Source of the DNA: Methylocystis sp. L43
Lineage (GTDB): Bacteria; Pseudomonadota; Alphaproteobacteria; Rhizobiales; Beijerinckiaceae
DNA length: 64,000 bases
Direction: 5' to 3'
Assembly (NCBI RefSeq): GCF_015709525.1
Contig: NZ_JADNRA010000019.1
Coordinates: forward strand, 1 to 64,000
Of this stretch, positions 40,993 to 48,808 are shown piece after piece. Numbering within the stretch: position 1 is the stretch's first letter; each line of letters begins with the position of its first letter. The translations under genes were made by a program, and so were the position numbers. The notes beneath the pieces are model-generated. The model saw only the letters and a list, made by a program, of their open reading frames with translations. It had not been told where the DNA came from and searched no databases.

Positions 40993-42199
40993 CGACTACG
41001 CCGCTCCGTCCAACATGGCGTTGACCAAGGCGTCGTGGGACGCGGCGATGACGTCGATAGGCCAGCGGCTCCGCGAGCGGGAAGCGCTCGAAGCCTCATT
41101 TCAAGCGCTGATCAATTTAGGCGTCGGTCAGGCGATCGTCGCCGTGCAGAACGAGATAGGCCCGACCGCCGCGCAGGCGCAGGCGGACGCCGCGGCCATC
41201 GCGGCGCTGCTCGACGCGCTGGTCAATGACGGCGTGCCGACGGCGATGATCGAAACATCGCCCGCCGCGCGGTTCGTGAGCGACGCGGAGATGAACGCCA
41301 AGGCGTCAGCCTCAGCGGTCGCCAATCTCATTGCCGCTGTTGCACTCCTGGCGCCGCGCGTCTCGCCCAACTTTCTTGACTCTCCCACCGCGCCGACTCC
41401 GCCCGCCGGCGACAATTCGGCCAAGCTGGCGAACACCGCCTTCGTGAAGAGGGAGATCGCGGCGCTGGTCAATTCCTCGCCCGGCGCGCTCGACACTTTG
41501 GACGAGCTTGCCGCCGCGCTCGGCGACGACGCCAATTTCGCGTCGACCGTGACCGCCGCTCTCGCCGCGCGCCTGCGCTTCGATGCGGCGCAAGCGCTCA
41601 GCGCCGGCGAAAAAACTCAGGCGCGGACAAATCTGGGGCTCGGCTCGCTCGCGACGCAGAGCGCGGTCAATCCCGCCGATCTGCCGGCCGGCGCGTGGGT
41701 GCATCTCGCCACGCTCACCGCGAGCAACAGCGGCGCGCTACAGGACACGAGCAGCTTCACCAGCGCCTACGACGAATATGAGATCGAGTTCGTCGGCCTG
41801 AAGCCGTCCTCCGGTTCGGCGGTCGGGCTCGGATTGCAGCTGCACAGTGGCGGTTCCTTCCGAAGCACGAATTACGACGCCGTATACATGGAGCAGAATT
41901 CCATCGGCTACGCGGGCGGCTCTGACACGTGGCAAATCAATCTGTCGGCGGGCGCCAGGATGACCAACGCCGCGTCCGACGGACTGTGCGGTTCGTTGCG
42001 ACTCTACAACGTCAACAGCGCCAACAAGCTCCCCCGCGTCTCCGGCGTCTTTTCCTTCTACGAGGTGTCGATGACCCCGGCCGTCATCATCACGAGCGGT
42101 CGTTGGAACGGTGGATTCGGGGTCACCGGCTTTCAGGTTTACGCGAGCAGCGGCAATCTTGCCGACGGCGCCGTTCACATTCGCGGGAGGAAGAAATGA
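40970..42199 (+). CDS. Tail fibre protein 1
   Basis: A 409-residue tail fibre. N-terminal helical segment, then the common fibre motif APTPPAGDNSAKLANTAFVK and ALDTLDELAAALGDDANFAS (about 138-195), then ARTNLGLGSLAT. The C-terminal 150 residues (WVHLATLTA ... AVHIRGRKK) form a domain shared with fibre 2 at 42681. Start TTG 40970 follows AAGGGA; ATG 41014 is an alternative. It should bind the host surface. Confidence 0.8.
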   Translation: MSLPTPDNDYAAPSNMALTKASWDAAMTSIGQRLREREALEASFQALINLGVGQAIVAVQNEIGPTAAQAQADAAAIAALLDALVNDGVPTAMIETSPAARFVSDAEMNAKASASAVANLIAAVALLAPRVSPNFLDSPTAPTPPAGDNSAKLANTAFVKREIAALVNSSPGALDTLDELAAALGDDANFASTVTAALAARLRFDAAQALSAGEKTQARTNLGLGSLATQSAVNPADLPAGAWVHLATLTASNSGALQDTSSFTSAYDEYEIEFVGLKPSSGSAVGLGLQLHSGGSFRSTNYDAVYMEQNSIGYAGGSDTWQINLSAGARMTNAASDGLCGSLRLYNVNSANKLPRVSGVFSFYEVSMTPAVIITSGRWNGGFGVTGFQVYASSGNLADGAVHIRGRKK

Positions 42200-42693
42200 C
42201 CTATTCGGCGCGCCGCGAGACGGTCGCCGTCGTGCGCGACTCCGACTGCAGGATCATCGGCCCTGAAATGGAGGCCGAATGGGCCGAATATCAGGCTTGG
42301 GCGGCGCTCGGAAACACGCCCGCTCCCGCGAACACACTGGTCGAACTCAAAGCAGCGGCGCTGAAGGCGCTCGGGGATCGCCGCTGGCGCGCGGAGACAG
42401 GCGGCATCAGCGTCGATGGTTCCCCTGTCGCGACGGATGACAGATCTCAGGCGAAACTCGTTGGCGCATGTCTCGCGGCGACGCTCGACGCCAGCTATTC
42501 GATCCAGTGGAAGATCGCCGACGGCGGCTTCGTGACGCTCGATCGCGATCAGATCATCGCGATCGCGCAGGCCGTCCGTACACATGTGCAGACGTGCTTC
42601 AACCGCGAGGCGGCGCTCGCTGAAGAGATCCAGGCGGCGCCGAACGAACAGGCGCTCGCGACAATCGATATCGAAGGGGGATGGCCGTTGTGA
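42196..42693 (+). CDS. Fibre-associated protein with DUF4376 domain
   Basis: A 165-residue protein: C-terminal DUF4376 ([57 protein letters not shown]). Such proteins sit beside fibres and act as fibre tips or assembly factors. It overlaps fibre 1 by 4 bases and fibre 2 by 13. Confidence 0.72.
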   Translation: MTYSARRETVAVVRDSDCRIIGPEMEAEWAEYQAWAALGNTPAPANTLVELKAAALKALGDRRWRAETGGISVDGSPVATDDRSQAKLVGACLAATLDASYSIQWKIADGGFVTLDRDQIIAIAQAVRTHVQTCFNREAALAEEIQAAPNEQALATIDIEGGWPL

Positions 42694-44009
42694 GTATGAG
42701 GCGCATCTACCTCTCCAACAACGAGGCGATTTCCCGCAGCTTCATTGTGCGCATGCCGGGCTACACCATGCCGCCAGCCGGCGAATGGAGGATGGAGCTG
42801 CGGCGCAGGGCGATCACAGCAGGCGAGCCCGCCTTCGTCTTTTCCAGCGAGATCGGCAATCTGCGCGTCATCGCCTATGACGCGCCGGCCAGGAAGGCGG
42901 TCCTCGCCATGCTTGCGCCGCCGCAGCTCATCGCCGGTCTGACCGATAGCTATTTCGCCGATCTCGTTTATGTCGACGACGGCCTTTCCAAGAATCTCGG
43001 ACAGTTCGTCTTCAACTTCAGGCGCGGCGTCACGCGGGTCGATCTGCAAGAGCCGCCGCCCGACTATGACGATCTCGCCTCATGGCAGCCGATCGTGGAT
43101 CTTTCCGGCGGCGACGCCGCGACCGTGTTGAGCGTGGTCGAGCGCGGACTGCCAGGCCCGCCGGACGGTCCTCCTGGGCCGCAGGGGCCGCAAGGCGCAG
43201 TCGGTCCTGCCGGCCCGGAAGGTCCGCAAGGTCTCGTCGGTCCTTCTGGCCCGCTGGGTCCACAGGGTCCGCAAGGCCCCGTCGGTCCTTCTGGCCCGCA
43301 AGGTCCGCAGGGCGAAGTCGGGCCTCTTGGCCCAGAAGGTCCGCAAGGTCCGCACGGCGAGGTCGGTCCCGCTGGTCCTCAGGGGCCACAAGGCGACGTC
43401 GGTCCTGCTGGCCCGCAGGGAGCGCAAGGCGACGTCGGCCCTGCCGGACCGCAGGGGCCGGCCGGCGAAGCCGCAACTCTGCCCGCGGGACCATGGATCC
43501 ATCTTGCGACATTGACCGCGGCGGATGTCGCGCAGCTCGCCGATACGACTCACTTCACTGCCGACTTCGACGACTATGAGATCGTTCTCGAAAATCTCGT
43601 TCCGGCGACCGATGGCGCTAATCTGAAGCTGGAGCTGCAGATCGGCGGCTATTGGATGATCGACGGCTATTCCAGCCTGGCGCGCTTGACGAATGCGGCC
43701 GGCTCGATCGCCTCGCATCAGACGGCGTATATCGACCTCTCCGGCGCGACGAGTCCGCGGTTGAAAAACAGCGGGGGCGTAGGGCTAAGCGGCTTTCTTC
43801 GCTTCTTCAATCCTGCCGAAATGGCGAATGTGAAGCGTATCGTTGGACAGACGGGCTTTGGCGATTATTCCGACAGCGGGCAAAGCGCGGTTGTCGACGT
43901 ATCTGCGTCGAGAAACACGACGACGGACCCAGTCACCGGCATGAAGTTCTTTGTCGACAACGGCAATCTGGCGACGGGCAAAATCCACATTTTCGGCCGG
44001 AAGAAATGA
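42681..44009 (+). CDS. Tail fibre protein 2 with collagen-like stalk
   Basis: A 442-residue fibre. The N-terminal domain (1-160) is unlike fibre 1. Residues 163-264 are 34 uninterrupted Gly-X-Y triplets rich in Pro/Gln, a collagen-like triple helix. Residues about 268-442 ([20 protein letters not shown], ending HIFGRKK) are homologous to the fibre 1 end, so the same trimeric receptor-binding head is mounted on a different stalk. Confidence 0.82.
   Translation: MAVVSMRRIYLSNNEAISRSFIVRMPGYTMPPAGEWRMELRRRAITAGEPAFVFSSEIGNLRVIAYDAPARKAVLAMLAPPQLIAGLTDSYFADLVYVDDGLSKNLGQFVFNFRRGVTRVDLQEPPPDYDDLASWQPIVDLSGGDAATVLSVVERGLPGPPDGPPGPQGPQGAVGPAGPEGPQGLVGPSGPLGPQGPQGPVGPSGPQGPQGEVGPLGPEGPQGPHGEVGPAGPQGPQGDVGPAGPQGAQGDVGPAGPQGPAGEAATLPAGPWIHLATLTAADVAQLADTTHFTADFDDYEIVLENLVPATDGANLKLELQIGGYWMIDGYSSLARLTNAAGSIASHQTAYIDLSGATSPRLKNSGGVGLSGFLRFFNPAEMANVKRIVGQTGFGDYSDSGQSAVVDVSASRNTTTDPVTGMKFFVDNGNLATGKIHIFGRKK
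43167..43472 (+). repeat. Collagen-like Gly-X-Y coding repeat, 34 triplets
   Basis: Imperfect 9-bp units with a higher-order pattern of four to five triplets starting GxV (GAV/GLV/GPV/GEV/GDV followed by GPx GPx GPQ). The DNA repeats are likely to vary in number by recombination or slippage in multiples of nine bases, keeping the frame. Confidence 0.85.
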
Positions 44010-44488
44010 CGGCGAAATCGATTGCGCAAATAAAGGCGGACATCGACGCGCATCTGCTTGCGCATGGCGCCTCGATCGATCCGTCGCCGATCCTGCGCGA
44101 GACGCTCTTCGACATCCTCGACTCGCTAAAGGCCTATGATACCCCGGATCCGCATTTGATCCGGCTGACCTACCCTGGCATCCCGTCGCCGAGTTCGCTG
44201 GTGCTTGGCGAAGTCTTTGTCGTCGGCGTGGCGTTCCCTGCAAATTTTGCGGGATCGCAGTTTCGCTGCCTCGTCGCCCCGCACGAAACTTACATGCTTC
44301 GTATCCTCAAAAACGGCGACGAGGTTGGCGCAATCGATTTCGCCGCCAGTGAAACAATCGCGACGATCTCGACCAGCGACGGCGAGAGTCTGCTGTTCGA
44401 GACGGGAGACATTCTGCAGCTCGTCACGCAGGCGAGCCTCGACGTGATCTCAGGCATCTTCGGCGCGCTCGCCGGAACCCGCGTCTGA
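44006..44488 (+). CDS. Hypothetical tail-region protein
   Basis: A 160-residue protein: helical start ([20 protein letters not shown]), then an Ig-like or beta-rich part ([36 protein letters not shown]). It follows fibre 2 (4-base overlap). Possible fibre accessory or baseplate protein. No exact family recognised. Confidence 0.6.
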   Translation: MTAKSIAQIKADIDAHLLAHGASIDPSPILRETLFDILDSLKAYDTPDPHLIRLTYPGIPSPSSLVLGEVFVVGVAFPANFAGSQFRCLVAPHETYMLRILKNGDEVGAIDFAASETIATISTSDGESLLFETGDILQLVTQASLDVISGIFGALAGTRV

Positions 44489-44489
44489 C

Positions 44490-46178
44490 ATGCGTCGCTT
44501 TCAGCCAGAATATTGGACCGTTAATTCGAACGTCGAGGCGTCGGCGGCGCTGACGACTCCCGCGCAGGACGCGCTGACGGTCGCTCTGATCTTTCGCTCC
44601 ACCAATGACCTCGTGGGACTGATCTGGGAATGCGACGACACGATCTCGCATCCGCTGTGCCGCTATGAGAGCGCCCACGATTTCAGCGTCGCAGTTCTCG
44701 AATTTGATTTCGAGATGGCTGGCGTCGCCTCCATGCTCTCTGAACGCCCGCCGAGCTTCACGGTCGAACACCTCGACGGATCGGTGAGCTATGTGCTGCC
44801 GGCGGCCTATGCGACGGACATGGCCGCAGACGGAATGTCCGGACATATCCGGTTGGAGTTCTCGCAGGTCGGCGGCGGCTGGGAAGGGACGGAGCCTGTC
44901 GACTGGACAAGCGTCAAGCGGATGTTTCTCTCGCTCATCCCAGAGGATTACGAACTCCCGGCCGATCCGCCGGTTCTGACGCCGCTCGCCGAAGAGGTCG
45001 TCGCCCATTTCTCCATGATCAACATCAGCGTCGAAGGCCCTGATCTCTTCAAATGGCGCGCCGGCGTCGCGCCGCACAAGCTCGGCATGACCGACGGCTA
45101 TGACGACTCCTATCATCTCGCGCCAAAGCGCATCGTCGACGCCGCTCATGATCTCGGCTACCGCGGCTGGTATAATGTTTATCTCGGGCTCTCGCACCAT
45201 CACGCCGTCGCCTGGTCGGAGAGCGAAGAGCGCTTCATCGTCGACATTGATAAGCCGGTCATCAATTCGGCGGCCCGAGCATGGTGGGACGATCTCGTCG
45301 TCAACCTCGTCGCCAACGGCTTCGAGAAGATCGTGGTGTCGATCTCCTATGAGATCATCCATTATCTGATGCCGCTCGCCTGGCGGCAGCTCGATCATCT
45401 GGGCAATGCGGGAAGGTCTGGCTGGAACCCGCCGTCGGAATTCATCTCTCCCTGCCACCGTGATGCGCTCGACTATATCGTGGCATGCGCCGATTATCTG
45501 GTCTGGCGAGTCGTCGCGCTCGGCGGCGAGGCGTATTTTCAGATCGGCGAGCCCTGGTGGTGGGACAACGCGTATGTTGTCGATGGGGGGCCGTGTTTCT
45601 ATGATCCTGAGACTATCTCAGCCTATACGGCCGAGACTGGCTTACCCGTTCCTACACCTTTTTTGGAAAGCACATCTTCAGACTTCAGCGCGCCGGCGCA
45701 GAGCGCCTTCGTGCATTGGCTCGGTGACAAGCTGGGCGAGTCGACGCTCTACATCCTTGACGCCGTCAAAGCGCTCCAGCCGACGGTCAAGACGACGGTC
45801 CTCGTCTTCACGCCGCAGGTGTTTTCGCGACCCATGCTAAAGATCGTCAATCTACCCGTCGCGCATTGGGCGCATCCTGCCTTCGATATCCTGCAGATCG
45901 AGGATTACGACTGGGTCATCGCCGCCGATTGGGCGAAGCATGAGACCACTTACGAGACAGGCTTCGCGACGCTCGGCTACCCACCAGCCCAGACCCAATA
46001 TTTCAGCGGCTTCGTTCTGAACGCGGGGGACGCGGAGTGGGTGTGGCCGCGCATCTTCCTTTGCATTCGCGAGGGCTATGCGCGCGTTTCTCAAACTTGG
46101 GTTTGGGCGCGCCCGCAAATCTGGCGAGAAGGGATCATTTGGCAAGACGCCGAGATGATCACCGTCCAGGGCGACTAG
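44490..46178 (+). CDS. TIM-barrel/glycosidase-like tail protein
   Basis: A 562-residue protein. After a beta-rich 150-residue start, residues about 165-545 resemble a TIM-barrel hydrolase-like domain as found in tail proteins of alphaproteobacterial phages and gene-transfer agents (GYRGWYNVYLGLSHHHAVAW, VVSISYEIIHYLMP, AYFQIGEPWWWDNAY, LQIEDYDWVIAADW). Acidic residues in QIGEPWW and QIEDYDW sit at strand ends as catalytic acids do. It may degrade surface glycans; inference. Confidence 0.6.
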   Translation: MRRFQPEYWTVNSNVEASAALTTPAQDALTVALIFRSTNDLVGLIWECDDTISHPLCRYESAHDFSVAVLEFDFEMAGVASMLSERPPSFTVEHLDGSVSYVLPAAYATDMAADGMSGHIRLEFSQVGGGWEGTEPVDWTSVKRMFLSLIPEDYELPADPPVLTPLAEEVVAHFSMINISVEGPDLFKWRAGVAPHKLGMTDGYDDSYHLAPKRIVDAAHDLGYRGWYNVYLGLSHHHAVAWSESEERFIVDIDKPVINSAARAWWDDLVVNLVANGFEKIVVSISYEIIHYLMPLAWRQLDHLGNAGRSGWNPPSEFISPCHRDALDYIVACADYLVWRVVALGGEAYFQIGEPWWWDNAYVVDGGPCFYDPETISAYTAETGLPVPTPFLESTSSDFSAPAQSAFVHWLGDKLGESTLYILDAVKALQPTVKTTVLVFTPQVFSRPMLKIVNLPVAHWAHPAFDILQIEDYDWVIAADWAKHETTYETGFATLGYPPAQTQYFSGFVLNAGDAEWVWPRIFLCIREGYARVSQTWVWARPQIWREGIIWQDAEMITVQGD

Positions 46179-46261
46179 GCGACGTCTTTCTCCTCATGAA
46201 AAATTTCGTGGCCAAATACGACGGCGAGCCCTCGTAGGGTGCGGCGCGTTTGATCGGGCGT

Positions 46262-46289
46262 CAAGCGAGGTTTTGCAAGCGAGGTTTTG
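46262..46289 (+). repeat. Tandem 14-bp duplication carrying the sheath ribosome site
   Basis: CAAGCGAGGTTTTG occurs twice back-to-back (46262-46275, 46276-46289), just before the sheath ATG at 46291. Each copy carries a GCGAGG Shine-Dalgarno-like core; the second is correctly spaced (six bases). The duplication may raise initiation of this high-demand gene. Confidence 0.75.
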
Positions 46290-46290
46290 A

Positions 46291-47565
46291 ATGCCTGCGA
46301 CCACCCCCAATGTCGGCGTGAGGACGTTCCTCAACCGGGCCGACAAGGTTCCTTTTCTCATCGCCGACATGTCGACGATTGGCGGCGTCTTCACGCCGGG
46401 AACGGGCATCGACCGCTCGAAATTCCCCGTCGATACGCCTGTCCATTTCACGACGAGCGACACGGAGATGGTCACGGCGGCCGGCACCGGCACGCTCAAG
46501 CAACTTATCGAGGCCTGCAACTACTCCGGCATCGTCGCTTCGATCGTCGCCTGCGTGCCCGACATTCTGGTCGGCGACACCGCCGATCAGAAGATGACGA
46601 AGATGGTTGGCGACTCCGTCGCCAAGACCGGCGCCTGGGCGATGATGGCGGCGCAGGGCGAGACCGGCGTCGTGCCCGATCTCCTGATCGCGCCCGACTT
46701 CGCGCATCTGCGGCCGGGCGACGCCGCCAATCCGATCATCGCGGCCTTCGACGCCATCTGCGAGCGCCTGATCACGCCGCTGGCGATCGCCGACACGCCT
46801 TCGGCCGATAAGACCGTGGCAGCCGAATGGGCGGCGGACTGGGCCGAAACGCTCAACGTCATCTGCTGCGGCCAGGGCGTGCGCGTCTCCGAGGGCGGCG
46901 TGCCGGTCACCCGCGCGAGCGCCCCCTATATCGCCGCGCTGATGGCGAAGACCGACAAGCAGATGGGCGGGCCTTACTACAATCCCGGCAATCAGCCGCT
47001 CGGCATTCTCGGGCCTTCGCGCGCCGTCGAGTGTAATTACACCGACCCGGACAGCGAGCATAACTGGCTCCTGCAGCGCGGCGTCAACACGATCGTGCAG
47101 CTGGAAAAAAACCGCACCTCGCGCAGCGTGAATTCGCCGCAGGGCAAGATGTTCTGGGGCTTCTTCACGACGTCCAACGATCCGCTGTGGCGGCTGATCA
47201 ATGTCGTGCGCACGCGCAAGGCGATCCGCGAGGTCATTCCGCGCACGCTCGTTCGCTATCTCGGCCAGAATATCGGGACCAATCTCGTCGTCACGCTGCG
47301 CCAGTCGGTGATGGACTTCCTTGGCGAATTGGCGTCGCTCCCCGAGCCGGCGATCCTGCCCGGCTTCGACGTGATCTGGGATCGCGATCAGAACTCGAAC
47401 GCGGTGCTGCGCGTCGGCGGCCTCGTCTTCAACGCCTATTGGGAAGAGAGCCCGGCGCTTGTCGATCTGCAGCTCTACACCGGCCGGCGCGAGCAGAGCT
47501 TCGACATTCTCGCCTCTGAAATTCAAGCGGCGATGGCGCAATACAACGTGTCGGGAACTCTTTAG
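46291..47565 (+). CDS. Contractile tail sheath protein (P2 FI-like)
   Basis: A 424-residue sheath protein: VGVRTFLNRADKVPFLIADM, VRVSEGGVPVTRASAPYIAA, a long LVRYLGQNIGTNLVVTLR region and C-terminal VDLQLYTGRREQSFDILASE. These are landmarks of P2 FI-type sheaths. It forms the contractile outer tail and supports a myovirus assignment. Confidence 0.9.
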   Translation: MPATTPNVGVRTFLNRADKVPFLIADMSTIGGVFTPGTGIDRSKFPVDTPVHFTTSDTEMVTAAGTGTLKQLIEACNYSGIVASIVACVPDILVGDTADQKMTKMVGDSVAKTGAWAMMAAQGETGVVPDLLIAPDFAHLRPGDAANPIIAAFDAICERLITPLAIADTPSADKTVAAEWAADWAETLNVICCGQGVRVSEGGVPVTRASAPYIAALMAKTDKQMGGPYYNPGNQPLGILGPSRAVECNYTDPDSEHNWLLQRGVNTIVQLEKNRTSRSVNSPQGKMFWGFFTTSNDPLWRLINVVRTRKAIREVIPRTLVRYLGQNIGTNLVVTLRQSVMDFLGELASLPEPAILPGFDVIWDRDQNSNAVLRVGGLVFNAYWEESPALVDLQLYTGRREQSFDILASEIQAAMAQYNVSGTL

Positions 47566-47589
47566 ACCGCGCGCGAAAAGGATTGACAG

Positions 47590-48120
47590 ATGGACAACAT
47601 CGTTCGCGGCTGCAACTGGTATTTCGCCCAGCTCAATGTTTGGCGCGTGCTCGACGAAGTGACGCTGCCGGAGCTGACGTTTCAGACCGAGGATTTCACG
47701 CCGGGTGGCCACATGATGGGCGTCGCTTGGCCCGAGGACATGCAGCCGCTGAAGGCGACGATCAAACTCAAGAGCGACGATCCGCGCATTCGCGGGCTCT
47801 GCGGCAAACAGCCCGGCGATTATGTCACCGCCACTTACTACGAAAATCTGCGCTCTTTCCGGACTGGCGCCAACAAGGGCCGCATCATCACGATGAAAGG
47901 CCTCTTGAACTCGGTGAAGGCGGATGTCCGCAAGGGCGTCAAATCGTCGATGACCGAATATGAGTTCTCCAGCATCGTCTACTACGAGGACATCGTCGAC
48001 GCCGTCGTGGTGCATCGCTTCGATCAATTCATGGGGCCGGGCGCGACCGTCATCGGCGGAGCCGCGCTCTTCGCAGACATGGCGGCCAATCTCGCGATCA
48101 ATGGAGGGACAGCGCTGTGA
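47590..48120 (+). CDS. Major tail tube protein (P2 FII-like)
   Basis: A 176-residue tube protein: EVTLPELTFQTEDFTPGGHM, PLKATIKLKSDDPRIRGLCG and YYENLRSFRTGANKGRIITM, typical of phage major tail tube (FII). It forms the inner tube through which DNA passes. Overlaps the chaperone gene by 4 bases. Confidence 0.9.
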   Translation: MDNIVRGCNWYFAQLNVWRVLDEVTLPELTFQTEDFTPGGHMMGVAWPEDMQPLKATIKLKSDDPRIRGLCGKQPGDYVTATYYENLRSFRTGANKGRIITMKGLLNSVKADVRKGVKSSMTEYEFSSIVYYEDIVDAVVVHRFDQFMGPGATVIGGAALFADMAANLAINGGTAL

Positions 48121-48560
48121 ACGATGCCAAAAGTGGCGTTGAAAGCGCCGTGAAAGCCGATTTTGCGCAAGTGCCGCTCCCTCCCGATGGCGCCGAGGGC
48201 GAGGTGAGGGAAGCGAGCGCTCCGGCCGGCCCGTCGCAGCCGCAAGCGGAAGTCGCCATCCTTGAATTCGAAGATCCGGCGGGCATGATTGAGGAGGTTC
48301 CGCTGAACCATCCCTTCCGCTGGAAGGGAGAATGGCTGCGGAAAGTCTCGATCCGCCGGCTCATCTTCGCCGAAGCGCTCCGCGTCAACGAAGAGGCGCA
48401 GAAAGCGGGCCGCGAGGTCACGTCAATCGACCTGTTTGCGGCGATGACCGCACTGTCGGCGCCCGTGATCCGCGGCATGGAGGCTACCGACGCCGATCGC
48501 GTCACAAAGGCCTGCCTCCCTTTCTTGCCCCTGACCGAGGAGGATCGCGCCTCTCCGTAG
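48117..48560 (+). CDS. Tail assembly chaperone E (unshifted product)
   Basis: A 147-residue tail assembly chaperone: N-terminal acidic Pro/Glu-rich part, then VPLNHPFRWKGEWLRKVSIR and IDLFAAMTALSAPVIRGMEA typical of P2 E-like proteins. GTG start overlaps the tube stop. It carries a slippery heptamer near its 3' end which yields a longer E' by -1 frameshift. Confidence 0.85.
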   Translation: MNDAKSGVESAVKADFAQVPLPPDGAEGEVREASAPAGPSQPQAEVAILEFEDPAGMIEEVPLNHPFRWKGEWLRKVSIRRLIFAEALRVNEEAQKAGREVTSIDLFAAMTALSAPVIRGMEATDADRVTKACLPFLPLTEEDRASP

Positions 48561-48748
48561 ACTGGTCCGATCTGCGGCGCATCGGCCTCCTAGCGTGCCG
48601 CTTCATGAACGAGCCCTGGAGCCGCGTGTTGCGCATGCCGCTCGACGAAGTGATCCGCAACGTCTTCGAGGGACAGCAGATCGAGGATGAGGACGGCGCC
48701 GGCGCGCAGATCAGGCTGCTCAACGAGCTGATGACGAAATTGATGTGA
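48117..48748 (+). CDS. Tail assembly chaperone E' (-1 frameshift fusion)
   Basis: Frame 0 is read from 48117 to the slippery site at 48518-48524; a -1 slip continues in the overlapping frame to 48748, adding about 75 residues (SVDWSDLRRIGLLACRFMNE, VIRNVFEGQQIEDEDGAGA). The second frame has no suitable start next to the boundary and lies directly before the tape measure. This E/E' organisation is conserved in tailed phages; the ratio of products chaperones tape measure assembly. Confidence 0.8.
48518..48524 (+). promoter_or_regulatory. Programmed -1 frameshift slippery heptamer
   Basis: C CCT TTC fits X XXY YYZ with the correct phase relative to the E frame (codons CCT, TTC). After a -1 shift the tRNAs re-pair on CCC and TTT. 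The downstream stop of E is at 48558-48560. A stimulatory stem was not mapped. Confidence 0.8.
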
Positions 48749-48808
48749 GGCGGGAACCGGCGCGAGCGGCTGCGGCAGCGCAGAGCGAGCGACGCAGGAG
48801 CTAAAATC

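Noticed and set aside
43030-43718. Arg/Asp-repeat proteins on the minus strand and other + frames of the collagen repeat
   Set aside because: They are mirror frames of the Gly-X-Y repeat and carry no independent coding signal.
46261-48027. 588-residue minus-strand frame opposite the sheath and tube genes
   Set aside because: It lies fully antisense to well-identified structural genes; its His/Arg/Asp-rich composition is typical of a shadow.
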